NCBI GenBank assembly: GCA_021827255.1
Contig: JAKAWO010000137.1
Location: 1 to 7,781 of the forward strand
Length of the DNA: 7,781 nucleotides
DNA from: Acidobacteriota bacterium
GTDB taxonomy: Bacteria > Acidobacteriota > Terriglobia > UBA7540
Direction of reading: 5' to 3'
Below are positions 1-6,796 of this stretch, in pieces. Positions within the stretch are counted from its first letter, which is position 1; every line of letters begins with the position of its first letter. The position numbers and the translations under genes are program-made. The notes beneath the pieces were generated by a model. That model saw only the letters and a program-made list of their open reading frames with translations. It made no database searches and was not told the DNA's origin.

Positions 1-30
1 AAATGATCAAAAGGGGCCAATTTAGAGTAG

Positions 31-1308
31 CGAAATCAAGCGAATCCGCGGGGTGCGGGAACGCGCCTGCTGGGCCTGCGCTGGTGGATCATCAGCCTGG
101 TCTTTCTGGCCACGCTCATCAATTATATTGACCGGCTGGCCATCTCGATCCTTGCCCCGGTCATCTGCTCAGACCTGCATCTTTCCAATCTCGACTACGC
201 CGGCATCAACTCCTGGTTCCTGTTTTCCTACTCCGCTGGCATGACGTTCTTCGGAAAGATTCACGACCGTTTTGGAACGCGGCGCGGGTACGCGGTGGCG
301 ATGGCCCTCTGGTCGTTGGCGGAAGCCGCCCACGCGCGCGCGCGCAGCCTTTTCAGCCTGAGCGCGTTGCGACTGGCGCTGGGCGCGGGAGAATCCGGGC
401 AGTGGCCTGCGGCGACGAAGGCCGCGGCGGAATGGTTTCCCGTGCAGGAGCGCGCGCTGGGCATGGGCATCATCAATACGGGCGCCGCTCTCGGCCCCGT
501 GGTGGCGGCGCCCTTCGTGGTCTGGATCGAGCTTCGTTACGGCTGGCAGATGACGTTCCTGGCCACCGGCTTGCTAGGGCTTCTCTGGCTTGGACTGTGG
601 TTTATTTTCTACCAGGCCCCTGAACGTCACCGGCTGATTAACGGGCAGGAGCGAGCCTATATTCTCGCCGGCCAGGAGGACTCGGAGAGAACCTTCGCGC
701 CTCGCTGGAGAGCATTGCTTCGTTACCCGGAAGTCTGGGGGATTGTAGTGGCGCGGTTTTTCGGCGACCCTGTCTGGTGGCTTTACCTCATCTGGCTGCC
801 TCTCTATCTTCACACGAGGCGGGGATTCAGCATGCAAGACATCGGCTTTTTCGCATGGATCCCCTACCTGGGCGCCGTCGCGGGCAGCTTGTTGGGCGGA
901 TGGATCTCCGGGCGCCTGATCCGGCACGGGTGGGAAATCTATTCAGCTCGGGGAGCGACCATCCTCTTTGCGGCGGCGCTGGCGCCAGCCGGCGTGTTGG
1001 TCTCCCAGGCAGGATCAGCCTTTTCCGCCATGGCCTGGATCAGCGTCGTGCTCTTCAGTTTTCAGTTTTGGGTGAACAACGTCCAAACCCTTCCAAGCGA
1101 TATCTTCCCTACCAGCTACGTGGGGTCCATCGCCGGGCTGGCGGGCACTTCCGCGGGCATCGGCGCCGTGCTGCTGACGCTGATCACAGGATGGGTCACG
1201 GACCATTTCTCCTATCGTCCCGTGCTCATCCTTTCCGGATTGCTCGTTCCGGCCGCTACGCTCATGCTTTACCTTCTCGTCAAGCCGGCCCGTTTTCGCC
1301 GAGTTTAG
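31..1308 (+). CDS. MFS permease, anion:cation symporter (ACS) type; 5' end lacks a normal start codon, possible frameshift
   Basis: This is an inner-membrane permease of the major facilitator superfamily, ACS branch (hexuronate, galactonate and glucarate type transporters). The frame is open from 31 after an in-frame TAG at 28-30. It reads straight into a typical first membrane segment: LRWWIISLVFLATLINYIDR at about 76-135, where NY(I/L)DR is an ACS hallmark. The loop 2-3 signature GKIHDRFGTRRG lies at about 256-291. The segment-4 signature appears as LGAGESGQWPA at about 379-411, against LGIGEAGNWPA in the second permease of this window. The C-terminal half, with IFP near 1103 and DHFSYRPV near 1201, also aligns with that permease. 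There is no ATG, GTG or TTG in frame between 30 and the first membrane segment. The first in-frame ATG, at 241, would delete the first two membrane segments, so it is unlikely to be the true start. An ATG at 3-5 in another frame joins this frame if one G is removed from the run at 50-53, giving about 434 residues, normal for the family. It may therefore be a pseudogene, a sequencing error or a non-canonical start. The family call is firm; the start and activity are not. Confidence 0.8.
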   Translation, partial: RNQANPRGAGTRLLGLRWWIISLVFLATLINYIDRLAISILAPVICSDLHLSNLDYAGINSWFLFSYSAGMTFFGKIHDRFGTRRGYAVAMALWSLAEAAHARARSLFSLSALRLALGAGESGQWPAATKAAAEWFPVQERALGMGIINTGAALGPVVAAPFVVWIELRYGWQMTFLATGLLGLLWLGLWFIFYQAPERHRLINGQERAYILAGQEDSERTFAPRWRALLRYPEVWGIVVARFFGDPVWWLYLIWLPLYLHTRRGFSMQDIGFFAWIPYLGAVAGSLLGGWISGRLIRHGWEIYSARGATILFAAALAPAGVLVSQAGSAFSAMAWISVVLFSFQFWVNNVQTLPSDIFPTSYVGSIAGLAGTSAGIGAVLLTLITGWVTDHFSYRPVLILSGLLVPAATLMLYLLVKPARFRRV

Positions 1309-1320
1309 CGTCGTGGCACG

Positions 1321-1366
1321 CTCGCGCGCAACATGCGCGACTGCACTGGCGCGGCGCGGGCGCGAG
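1321..1366. terminator. GC-rich hairpin between convergent genes, possible bidirectional terminator
   Basis: The 81-base gap between the stop of the first permease (1308) and the stop of the dehydrogenase (1390) holds nested inverted repeats. CGCGCA at 1325-1330 pairs with TGCGCG at 1334-1339 across a three-base loop. A wider alternative pairs CTCGCGC at 1321-1327 with GCGCGAG at 1360-1366. Neither is followed by a run of T on either strand, so this is not a classic intrinsic terminator, and short hairpins are common by chance in such GC-rich sequence. The convergent position is the main reason to list it. Confidence 0.25.
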
Positions 1367-1389
1367 CGGGGAGAGGAGTACGGCAGTCG

Positions 1390-2157
1390 TCAGACCATCA
1401 GGAATCCGCCGTTAACCTCAAGAACTTGGCCTTGGATAAACCGAGCTTCTTCGGAACAGAGGAACGACACGACATCCGCGACTTCGGCCGGCGTCCCGAT
1501 TCGCCCCATCGGCGTAGCCTTCGCCACCCCCTCCAGCGCCTGGGGTGAAGAAAACTGCCGATGATAATCCGTATCAATGGTTCCGGGAGAGACGGCGTTG
1601 ATGCGAATGCCGCATGGTCCAAACTCCCGCGCCAGACCTTTGGTCATGGCCGAGAGAGCCGCCTTGGCGGACGAGTAGGCGACGGCGCCGATCCCGCCGC
1701 CAAAGCGCGCCGCCACCGAGGAGACGTTCACGATGACGCCTCGTTTTCTTGGCACCATGCCTTTCAACACAGCCTGGGTAATGAGGAAAGCACTCGAAAG
1801 ATTCAGCGTGAACACTCGATTCCAAAGTTCCTCCGTCAGGTCAAGGAAAGGTGTTCGCTGGATGAGCGAGCCGGCGTTATTGACCAGGATATCCACGAAC
1901 CCACGGCGCGCCCCGAGCGACGCAATGAATTTCTGAATGTCTTCGCTTCGACTGAGATCGGCGCGGAACAGGGTGGCATCTCCGCCGATGCCGCGGATTC
2001 TTTCGATGACCTTTGCGGCTTGCTCATGGCTGCTATAACAATGAACCAGCACCGAGGCGCCGCGCGTGGCCAGCACGAAGGCGATTTCCGCTCCGATGCC
2101 CCGGCTCGCGCCAGTGACCAGCGCCGTCAGACCTTCAAATGGTTTTTCCTTGCTCAT
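1390..2157 (-). CDS. Short-chain dehydrogenase/reductase (classical SDR, FabG-like fold)
   Basis: This 255-residue cytoplasmic NAD(P)-dependent oxidoreductase has the normal length for a classical SDR. All signature elements are present: the Rossmann glycine motif TGASRGIG at residues 15-22, NNAG at 93-96, Asn119, Ser147 in the NVSS strand, Tyr161 and Lys165 of the YSSAK motif, and PG at 191-192. The N119-S147-Y161-K165 tetrad is intact, so it should be an active enzyme. The start is the ATG at 2157-2155. It overlaps the stop of the upstream permease as ATGA and has a good ribosome site (GGAGGG, complement of 2164-2169) six bases before it. The frame stays open further upstream to about 2862, but that stretch is a shadow of the permease. 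As the last gene of a sugar-uptake operon, it most likely oxidises or reduces a sugar or sugar acid (compare gluconate 5-dehydrogenase or sugar 1-dehydrogenases). A fatty-acid role as 3-oxoacyl-ACP reductase cannot be excluded from sequence but fits the context poorly. Substrate and NAD/NADP preference are unknown. Confidence 0.92.
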   Translation of the reverse strand: MSKEKPFEGLTALVTGASRGIGAEIAFVLATRGASVLVHCYSSHEQAAKVIERIRGIGGDATLFRADLSRSEDIQKFIASLGARRGFVDILVNNAGSLIQRTPFLDLTEELWNRVFTLNLSSAFLITQAVLKGMVPRKRGVIVNVSSVAARFGGGIGAVAYSSAKAALSAMTKGLAREFGPCGIRINAVSPGTIDTDYHRQFSSPQALEGVAKATPMGRIGTPAEVADVVSFLCSEEARFIQGQVLEVNGGFLMV

Positions 2158-2169
2158 GAATGGCCCTCC
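2154..2169 (-). promoter_or_regulatory. ATGA stop/start overlap with Shine-Dalgarno for the SDR gene
   Basis: On the minus strand the permease stop TGA (2156-2154) lies inside ATGA with the dehydrogenase ATG (2157-2155). GGAGGG (2169-2164) sits six bases before the ATG within the permease C-terminal codons. The arrangement fixes the dehydrogenase start and indicates re-initiation or coupled translation. Confidence 0.8.
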
Positions 2170-3386
2170 AGTGGCCGTCCCGAGGAAGCGGGAGAAATTG
2201 GACCTACCAAAGTCCACAGGATCGCGGCGCACACCATCGGCATGATGCCGAAGCCGATGAACACCGGCTTGTAGGAGAAGTGGTCCACCACCGCGCCGGT
2301 GACGAGGGCGAAGACCATGCCTCCGAACCCCGATCCCATGCTCGCCAGTCCCCACACGGAGGCAACCATGTTTTTGGGGAAAACGTCCGCCGGACAGGCC
2401 AGCAGAATCGCATTGCACCCCGTGTACCCGAGCATGGCGACGGACACCCACGCGATGGACCAACGGACCTCCGAGGCCAGGACGGCTGGAATCGCGCTGG
2501 TCATCAGCAAGGCAAAGACCGTCACTCCTCCCTTGCGAGTCCCGTTGAGCGAGATTCCGCGCGCCAGCATCGCCGCGCAAAGCCAGCCGCCCAGAAGGTT
2601 GCCAAAGCCCGCCACGGCAAAAGGAATCCAAGCATATTTTCCGATCGAGGCCATGCTGAAGTGGCGCGCCGCCTTCAGATATTCCGGGAACCAAAAGATG
2701 TAGAAGTACCATACCGGATCGAGAAAGACCTTGGAAAGAGTAAAGCTCCACATGAAGCGCGTGCGGAGCAGCTTCCAGGCCGAAATTGCCGGCGGGCGCA
2801 CTTCCGGTTTGATGTTCGCCGGGGTGTAATAAACCCTCCACCAAAGGGCGACCCACAGCCATCCTAAAGCCCCAACCCAGAGAAAGGTTTGCTGCCAGCC
2901 AAACCGGAGAAGAATCCAGACGATGAGCGGGGGCGCCAGGATGGCGCCGACGGCTGAGCCGCTGTTAAAAATTCCCGAGGCGAGGGCTCGCTCCTCGGTG
3001 GGAAACCACTCGGCCACCAGCTTGACGCTGGCCGGCCAGTTGCCGGCCTCGCCGATCCCGAGAAGGAATCGGAAGACGCCGAGAGACAGCGCCCCGCGCG
3101 CCAAAGCGTGCAGCATGTCGGCGGCGGACCACCACGCCATCGTCAGGGCAAAGCCCAGGCGAGTTCCAAGCCAGTCCAGGGCGGGGCCGAACAGGCCGTT
3201 GGCGATAGTGTAGGCTAGCATGAAAGCGGAAATCACTCGCCCGTAGGCCTCGTTGCTCATGTGGAAGCGCGCCATTAGGACCGGCGCCACAACGGAGAGC
3301 GTCTGGCGGTCGAGATAATTGATGACCGTCGCAAAGAAGGCCAGCCCAATCATCAGCCATCGCGTACGCGAAGGAGGCGAACTCAT
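2154..3386 (-). CDS. MFS permease, anion:cation symporter (ACS) type, probable sugar-acid transporter
   Basis: This 410-residue inner-membrane protein has about twelve hydrophobic segments, split by a cytoplasmic loop near residues 187-215. That is the normal size and layout for ACS-family permeases, which typically move hexuronates, aldonates or aldarates with protons. Hallmarks are VINYLDRQTLSVVAPV in segment 1 (residues 21-36), the loop 2-3 motif with DWLGTRLG (71-78), LLGIGEAGNWPASVK in segment 4 (108-122), and AEWFPTEERALASGIFNSGS (125-144). It begins at the ATG at 3386-3384, sharing one base with the stop of the hydrolase gene (TGATG). No strong ribosome site precedes it, so translation is probably coupled to the upstream gene. 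Its stop overlaps the dehydrogenase start by four bases. It presumably imports the product released by the hydrolase. It is clearly related to the permease at 31-1308, so the locus holds two ACS permeases. The family is confident; the acidic-sugar substrate is inferred only from family habit. Confidence 0.93.
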   Translation of the reverse strand: MSSPPSRTRWLMIGLAFFATVINYLDRQTLSVVAPVLMARFHMSNEAYGRVISAFMLAYTIANGLFGPALDWLGTRLGFALTMAWWSAADMLHALARGALSLGVFRFLLGIGEAGNWPASVKLVAEWFPTEERALASGIFNSGSAVGAILAPPLIVWILLRFGWQQTFLWVGALGWLWVALWWRVYYTPANIKPEVRPPAISAWKLLRTRFMWSFTLSKVFLDPVWYFYIFWFPEYLKAARHFSMASIGKYAWIPFAVAGFGNLLGGWLCAAMLARGISLNGTRKGGVTVFALLMTSAIPAVLASEVRWSIAWVSVAMLGYTGCNAILLACPADVFPKNMVASVWGLASMGSGFGGMVFALVTGAVVDHFSYKPVFIGFGIMPMVCAAILWTLVGPISPASSGRPLEGHS

Positions 3387-5596
3387 CAGGAAAGATCCAC
3401 CCGAATGACTTCATAGATGTTCACTTGAGGGACGGTCAGTTCCACCCAACCATTCCGAAGGCTCCAGCGGCAGGGTTTGCCGCTCCAAAGGAGAGTCACC
3501 GACTTGGCCGAACGGCCCGGCGGCACGCGAAGGCGGGCGCGAACGTCCTTCAGCGGTAGAAAGAGCTCTTGCACCTGCGGCTGGTTCCAAATGTTGCCCG
3601 TGTCGGCCATCAAGTGGAGCAGCAGCACATCACGGGAGGCCGCGAATTGGGTCATCAGGCCCGGCTGGAAATCCACTTGGTAGGAGCGCCAAGGCGTCAG
3701 GATGGAATCGAGAAGCGATTGCACGTAGCCGCGAACGACGTTGTTCAACGTCTCTTCATAAACGGCTTCAAGCCCCGAGCCGATGTAAATCACCTGGCCT
3801 TTGCCGTATCGGCGGCGCACCACGGCCGGGCCGAGCGTTTTGCGATAGCCCCGGCTATAAGTGTCCGCGAGAACGTCGGCTTCCTGGCTTGCCGTAAAGC
3901 GCATGACCTGTGGGTCCTGGGGAATCCAGTTCCTTGATCCTTGGGGCCGAAGGTAAAGATCGGGAATCTCCACCGGCTCGGGGTGGGTGAGGGAGACGCC
4001 AAAAAGGTCTGAAAGCGCCAAGTTCTTGTGCCGTCTTCCGTACTCGTCCGCGGTGGACGTCATGTGAGTCGCGATCAATGCGCCACCGCCCTGGACATAT
4101 CGCGCGAGCGCCGCGCCTTGCTCCTGGCTCAGGCAAAGAGCGTTCGGAACATAAACCAGCTTGTATTTTGCGAGACGCTGGGGCGTCGTCTCGTAGTCCA
4201 GAAACGCCTGCGCGTCGTAGCTGGCGCTTTTCAGCAATTGGAAGGCGCCGTAATAGTAGTTGCTGTAGGCGCGAGCCGGGTAATACGGATCGCGGCTCCA
4301 GCGAATCGCCTGAGTGTTGGTGAGGATTCCCGCCTGAGGCGTGGGCTGGACCGACTGCAGCAACGTGTGGTGCTGGCGCGCAAAATCAAAAACCGCCTTC
4401 ACCCCGTCGAGCGACTTGAAGCCAAGAATCTCCCCGGGGCTGAGATAGAACATGCGATTCAATCCCCAAAAACAATACCCGGCCTCGGCCGCCGTCGCGA
4501 CCGCCGCATCCAACACCAATCGTTCGCCCGCCACCGGGTAGCTGAACCAACCCCGAACATGCGGGTCTTTCAAGTGTTCACGGTTGTACTCGGTGTGCGA
4601 GCCGACGTAGGTCCAGATGACCTTGCCCGTGGACTGCCCCAGGCGCAAGTTGAAGAGCTTCTGCTCGGGGGTTTTGGCGGCTTCAAACATGAAGCCATCC
4701 ACCGGACCGAAGGCGCGCGCCCTCCAATCCCATCGGGAAAGCAGCCCCGTGTCGTTGAACAAGGTTGGCACTTCGCGGACTTGTCGGACCATGGCGCAGA
4801 TTTCCGCCAGAAATCGCCCCACCACATCCCGCCCCATCCATTCGCGGTATTGAATCTCCTCCTCGAGGGTCGTCGAGCCATTCTGGAGGGGAATGTCTTT
4901 TCCGGTGGCCTGCCAGTAGGCCGCTTTGCAGTACTTGCAGTGGCAGTAGCGGCTTTGCTGGTCCATTCCTTCGTAAGGGCCGTCGAAATACATTACGTCA
5001 GGCGTGTACTCGCTGATGACCTCGTGCACGCGCTCTCGAATCTGCAGGCGCAAAGGGCTGTTCAAGCATCCTTCGTAGAATCGCGTCCAACCGAAGTGGC
5101 CGGTCACCATCGGCCGCCCCTCCGCGTCATACCGCATCCAATGGCGGTACATTGGGTTCTTTGATCGCACATCCATGAAGGGATGATTCAGGGGGTTGTA
5201 AGCAACGACTTTCAATCCGGCGTTGTGGAACAGATCGAGCGTCTCGCGGAACGGATCGCGGGACCCTAGCTGCGGATGGCGGGGCATCTTGGTTTTGGTA
5301 GGAAAATAGGCGACGTAAGAGAAGGTGGGATAACGAATAGAATCACAGCTCAATTGGCGAGCTGCGGCGAGGGCCTTCTCCGGCTCGTAATCGAGTGAAG
5401 GATAAAAGGGAGGACAATAGCCCTCGGCGATCATCAGGCGCGCGGAGCGAAGCCACTCGGCGGTGGAACTCGATGAAGCGCCGGACGGGGTCGGCTGGGC
5501 CGTCGCCGTCCGCAGCGGATTGTCCAAGGCTCCGGCGGACGCCAAAACTCCCGCCCGCCGCAAAATCTCCCGCCGCGTGATTCGTTCACTGGTCAT
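3386..5596 (-). CDS. Tat-exported putative glycoside hydrolase, GHL6-like barrel with beta-galactosidase trimerisation-like domain
   Basis: This 736-residue protein probably cleaves a glycoside outside the cytoplasm. The N-terminus has a twin-arginine signal (TRREILRRAG, residues 7-16), a short hydrophobic stretch to about 24, and a likely cleavage site near ATAQ (31-34). Residues about 45-410 read as a (beta/alpha)8 barrel resembling the hypothetical glycosyl hydrolase GHL6 group. They include RYP (88-90), VVAYNP (130-135), VMYFDGPYEG with D205 and E209, a C218xC220xxC223 cluster like the metal-binding cysteines of GH42-type enzymes, LFNDTG (279-284), and GFMFEAAK with E305. D205, E209 and E305 are candidate catalytic acids by position only. 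Residues about 420-635 resemble the class-I glutamine-amidotransferase-like trimerisation domain of GH42 enzymes (YKLVYVPNALCLSQEQGAAL, then YVQGGGALIATH). The last 100 residues look like a beta-sandwich. The start ATG (5596-5594) has GAGGAGGG (complement of 5600-5607) just before it and overlaps the regulator gene by 11 bases. The fold assignment is fair, but the substrate is unknown and no experimentally defined family is recognised. Confidence 0.82.
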   Translation of the reverse strand: MTSERITRREILRRAGVLASAGALDNPLRTATAQPTPSGASSSSTAEWLRSARLMIAEGYCPPFYPSLDYEPEKALAAARQLSCDSIRYPTFSYVAYFPTKTKMPRHPQLGSRDPFRETLDLFHNAGLKVVAYNPLNHPFMDVRSKNPMYRHWMRYDAEGRPMVTGHFGWTRFYEGCLNSPLRLQIRERVHEVISEYTPDVMYFDGPYEGMDQQSRYCHCKYCKAAYWQATGKDIPLQNGSTTLEEEIQYREWMGRDVVGRFLAEICAMVRQVREVPTLFNDTGLLSRWDWRARAFGPVDGFMFEAAKTPEQKLFNLRLGQSTGKVIWTYVGSHTEYNREHLKDPHVRGWFSYPVAGERLVLDAAVATAAEAGYCFWGLNRMFYLSPGEILGFKSLDGVKAVFDFARQHHTLLQSVQPTPQAGILTNTQAIRWSRDPYYPARAYSNYYYGAFQLLKSASYDAQAFLDYETTPQRLAKYKLVYVPNALCLSQEQGAALARYVQGGGALIATHMTSTADEYGRRHKNLALSDLFGVSLTHPEPVEIPDLYLRPQGSRNWIPQDPQVMRFTASQEADVLADTYSRGYRKTLGPAVVRRRYGKGQVIYIGSGLEAVYEETLNNVVRGYVQSLLDSILTPWRSYQVDFQPGLMTQFAASRDVLLLHLMADTGNIWNQPQVQELFLPLKDVRARLRVPPGRSAKSVTLLWSGKPCRWSLRNGWVELTVPQVNIYEVIRVDLS

Positions 5597-6614
5597 GCGC
5601 CCTCCTCGAAATCGGCCGGCAGGATTCTCTCTCCACCAACCTCACTTCCATCAGGCGGTGCTGTGGACTCCACTGGCCGGGCCGCTCCGCCTGTTGCAAG
5701 AGGACCTCAACCGCCGCCCAGCCCATTTCATATTTGGGCTGGTGGATCGTTGTGAGGGGGGGCCGGATAATGCCGGCCAATTCAACATCGTCAAAACCGA
5801 TCACCGAGATGTCTTCCGGGACCCGTCGTCCAGCCTCGAAAATGGCGCGGATCGCCCCAAACGCCATGGCATCGTTGGCAGCAAAAACTGCGGTCGGGGC
5901 ACGATGCTGCCGGAGGAGTTTTTTCATCATTTGATAAGCTCCCTCGGTATTGTGGTGGCCTCGAATCGTGAGCGAAGCGACCTCCGTGCCCGCTCCCTCC
6001 AACGCCTTCCGGAAACCCCTCGTTCTCTCCGCCAGGTTGCCGTGTTGGCGGGGGCCCGTCAGGTGCCAGATAACCCGATGGCGCAAATGAATCAGGTAAT
6101 TCCCGGCGCGCTCGCCGCCGGCGAAATTATCAGCGAGGACGGTTGAAAAACCTTGCACCTGAGCTGGAGGGCGGTTCAGCAGCACGATGGGAACCCCCGA
6201 CTGGCTGAGCTCTTGCCGTTCGGAATGGCTGAGCCCCGCAACCGAATTCATCAGAATCCCTTCGACACGCTTTTCTAGCAGGGAGTGAACATATTGCATC
6301 TGCTTTTCGGCGCTCAAGTCGCTGTTGCAAAGGATCAGCTCATAACCCGCCCGATACGCTGCGTCTTCCGCCCCGCGGGCCAGCTCGGCAAAGAAAGGAT
6401 TCCGAATGTCGCTGATGACCATCGCCAGGGTGCGCGATCGGCCCGTGACCAGGCCCTTAGCCAAGCGATTGGGGCGATAATTCAGCCGCTTCGCCACCGT
6501 TAAAACCTTCCGGCGCGTTTTCTCCCGCACACCATAGGCTCCGTTGAGCGAGCGTGAGACGGTGGCGACGTCCACGCCGCATTCCCGCGCGATGTCTCTG
6601 AGGGTAACTCGCAT
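5586..6614 (-). CDS. LacI/GalR-family transcriptional regulator
   Basis: This 342-residue DNA-binding regulator has the normal length for the family. The LacI helix-turn-helix is at residues 4-23 (TLRDIARECGVDVATVSRSL), followed by the hinge NYRPNRLAKGL (45-55). Hinge Leu55 should insert at a central CG step of the operator. A periplasmic-binding-protein-like sensor domain follows from about 61. It has SDIRNPFFAELARGAE (68-83), VPIVLLNRP (141-149), FAANDAMAFGAIRAI (244-258) and VIGFDDVELAGIIRPPLTTI (271-290), all standard positions for effector binding and dimer contacts. The chosen start is the ATG at 6614-6612, where family homology begins (MRVTLRDIA). A TTG at 6620-6618 would add two residues but lies inside the proposed operator. 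The gene leads a four-gene operon and its end overlaps the hydrolase start by 11 bases. It most likely represses its own operon and the divergent receptor gene, with a sugar-type inducer. Family certainty is very high; targets are inferred from the operator pair. Confidence 0.95.
   Translation of the reverse strand: MRVTLRDIARECGVDVATVSRSLNGAYGVREKTRRKVLTVAKRLNYRPNRLAKGLVTGRSRTLAMVISDIRNPFFAELARGAEDAAYRAGYELILCNSDLSAEKQMQYVHSLLEKRVEGILMNSVAGLSHSERQELSQSGVPIVLLNRPPAQVQGFSTVLADNFAGGERAGNYLIHLRHRVIWHLTGPRQHGNLAERTRGFRKALEGAGTEVASLTIRGHHNTEGAYQMMKKLLRQHRAPTAVFAANDAMAFGAIRAIFEAGRRVPEDISVIGFDDVELAGIIRPPLTTIHQPKYEMGWAAVEVLLQQAERPGQWSPQHRLMEVRLVERESCRPISRRAHDQ
5600..5607 (-). promoter_or_regulatory. 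Shine-Dalgarno of the hydrolase gene
   Basis: The minus strand reads GAGGAGGG here, with AGGAGG ending four bases before the ATG at 5596. It lies within the last codons of the LacI-type regulator gene and supports the annotated hydrolase start and Tat signal. Confidence 0.75.
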
Positions 6615-6616
6615 TC

Positions 6617-6628
6617 TCAACCGCTTGC
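6617..6628. promoter_or_regulatory. Predicted LacI-family operator O1 (autoregulation)
   Basis: The plus strand reads TCAACCGCTTGC and the minus strand GCAAGCGGTTGA. It is an imperfect palindrome with core CAANCGNTTG and a central CG, the typical shape of LacI/GalR-family operators (compare the CcpA cre site). Ten of twelve bases match the site at 6828-6839. It covers the expected transcription start of the regulator operon, where bound repressor would block RNA polymerase. The function is inferred. Confidence 0.65.
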
Positions 6629-6631
6629 AGT

Positions 6632-6661
6632 CTTATAACGAAAATCGGCCTATTATGTCAA
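6632..6661 (-). promoter_or_regulatory. Sigma70-type promoter of the lacI-type operon
   Basis: On the minus strand a perfect -35 TTGACA (6661-6656) is followed after 18 bases by TATAAG (6637-6632); TTATAA at 17 bases is an equivalent reading. The transcription start should fall near 6625, only about ten bases before the regulator ATG at 6614. That gives a very short leader with no strong ribosome site. A perfect ten-base palindrome, AACAGCTGTT (6660-6669), abuts the -35 box. Confidence 0.7.
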
Positions 6662-6796
6662 CAGCTGTTTTCAGGCGGAGTATCGGGTGAGGACGGCCAC
6701 GGCGGGCGCCAAACCCATCGGGATGTCGAATTATTGCCGCAATAGAGGCCAGTTGCTCCGCTCGCGGGTCGCTCAGGTCAGAAGCGCAAAAAATTC

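Noticed and set aside
53..244. GTG-started 63-codon frame at the left end, as a separate small gene
   Set aside because: It is a shifted reading of the first permease's first two membrane segments. The hydrophobic, family-like translation is in the other frame.
1321..1366. Hairpin-rich 1321-1366 as a small structured RNA
   Set aside because: There is no promoter or T-run around it, and the pairing is explained by the extreme local GC content. It is listed only as a weak terminator candidate.
777..1415. Plus-strand frame of 212 codons overlapping the first permease
   Set aside because: It reads the permease coding region in another frame and gives an Arg-, His- and Gly-rich product with no membrane segments or known motif.
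1390..2862. Longer dehydrogenase of 490 residues starting at 2862
   Set aside because: The extra 235 residues are an out-of-frame reading of the permease. SDR homology begins at 2157, where a start codon, a ribosome site and an ATGA overlap coincide.
1561..2867. Plus-strand open frames at 1561-2274 and 2160-2867
   Set aside because: They are antisense to the dehydrogenase and the second permease, whose motifs are complete. The translations are low in hydrophobic residues and lack any family pattern.
4028..5164. Open frame of 378 codons on the plus strand opposite the hydrolase gene
   Set aside because: It lies wholly antisense to a gene with clear domains and a signal peptide. Its translation is rich in Arg, Val, Ala and Gly with no recognisable fold, as expected for a shadow frame in high-GC DNA.
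5463..6146. Plus-strand frame of 227 codons over the hydrolase start and regulator
   Set aside because: It is antisense to two well-supported genes, with no recognisable domain.
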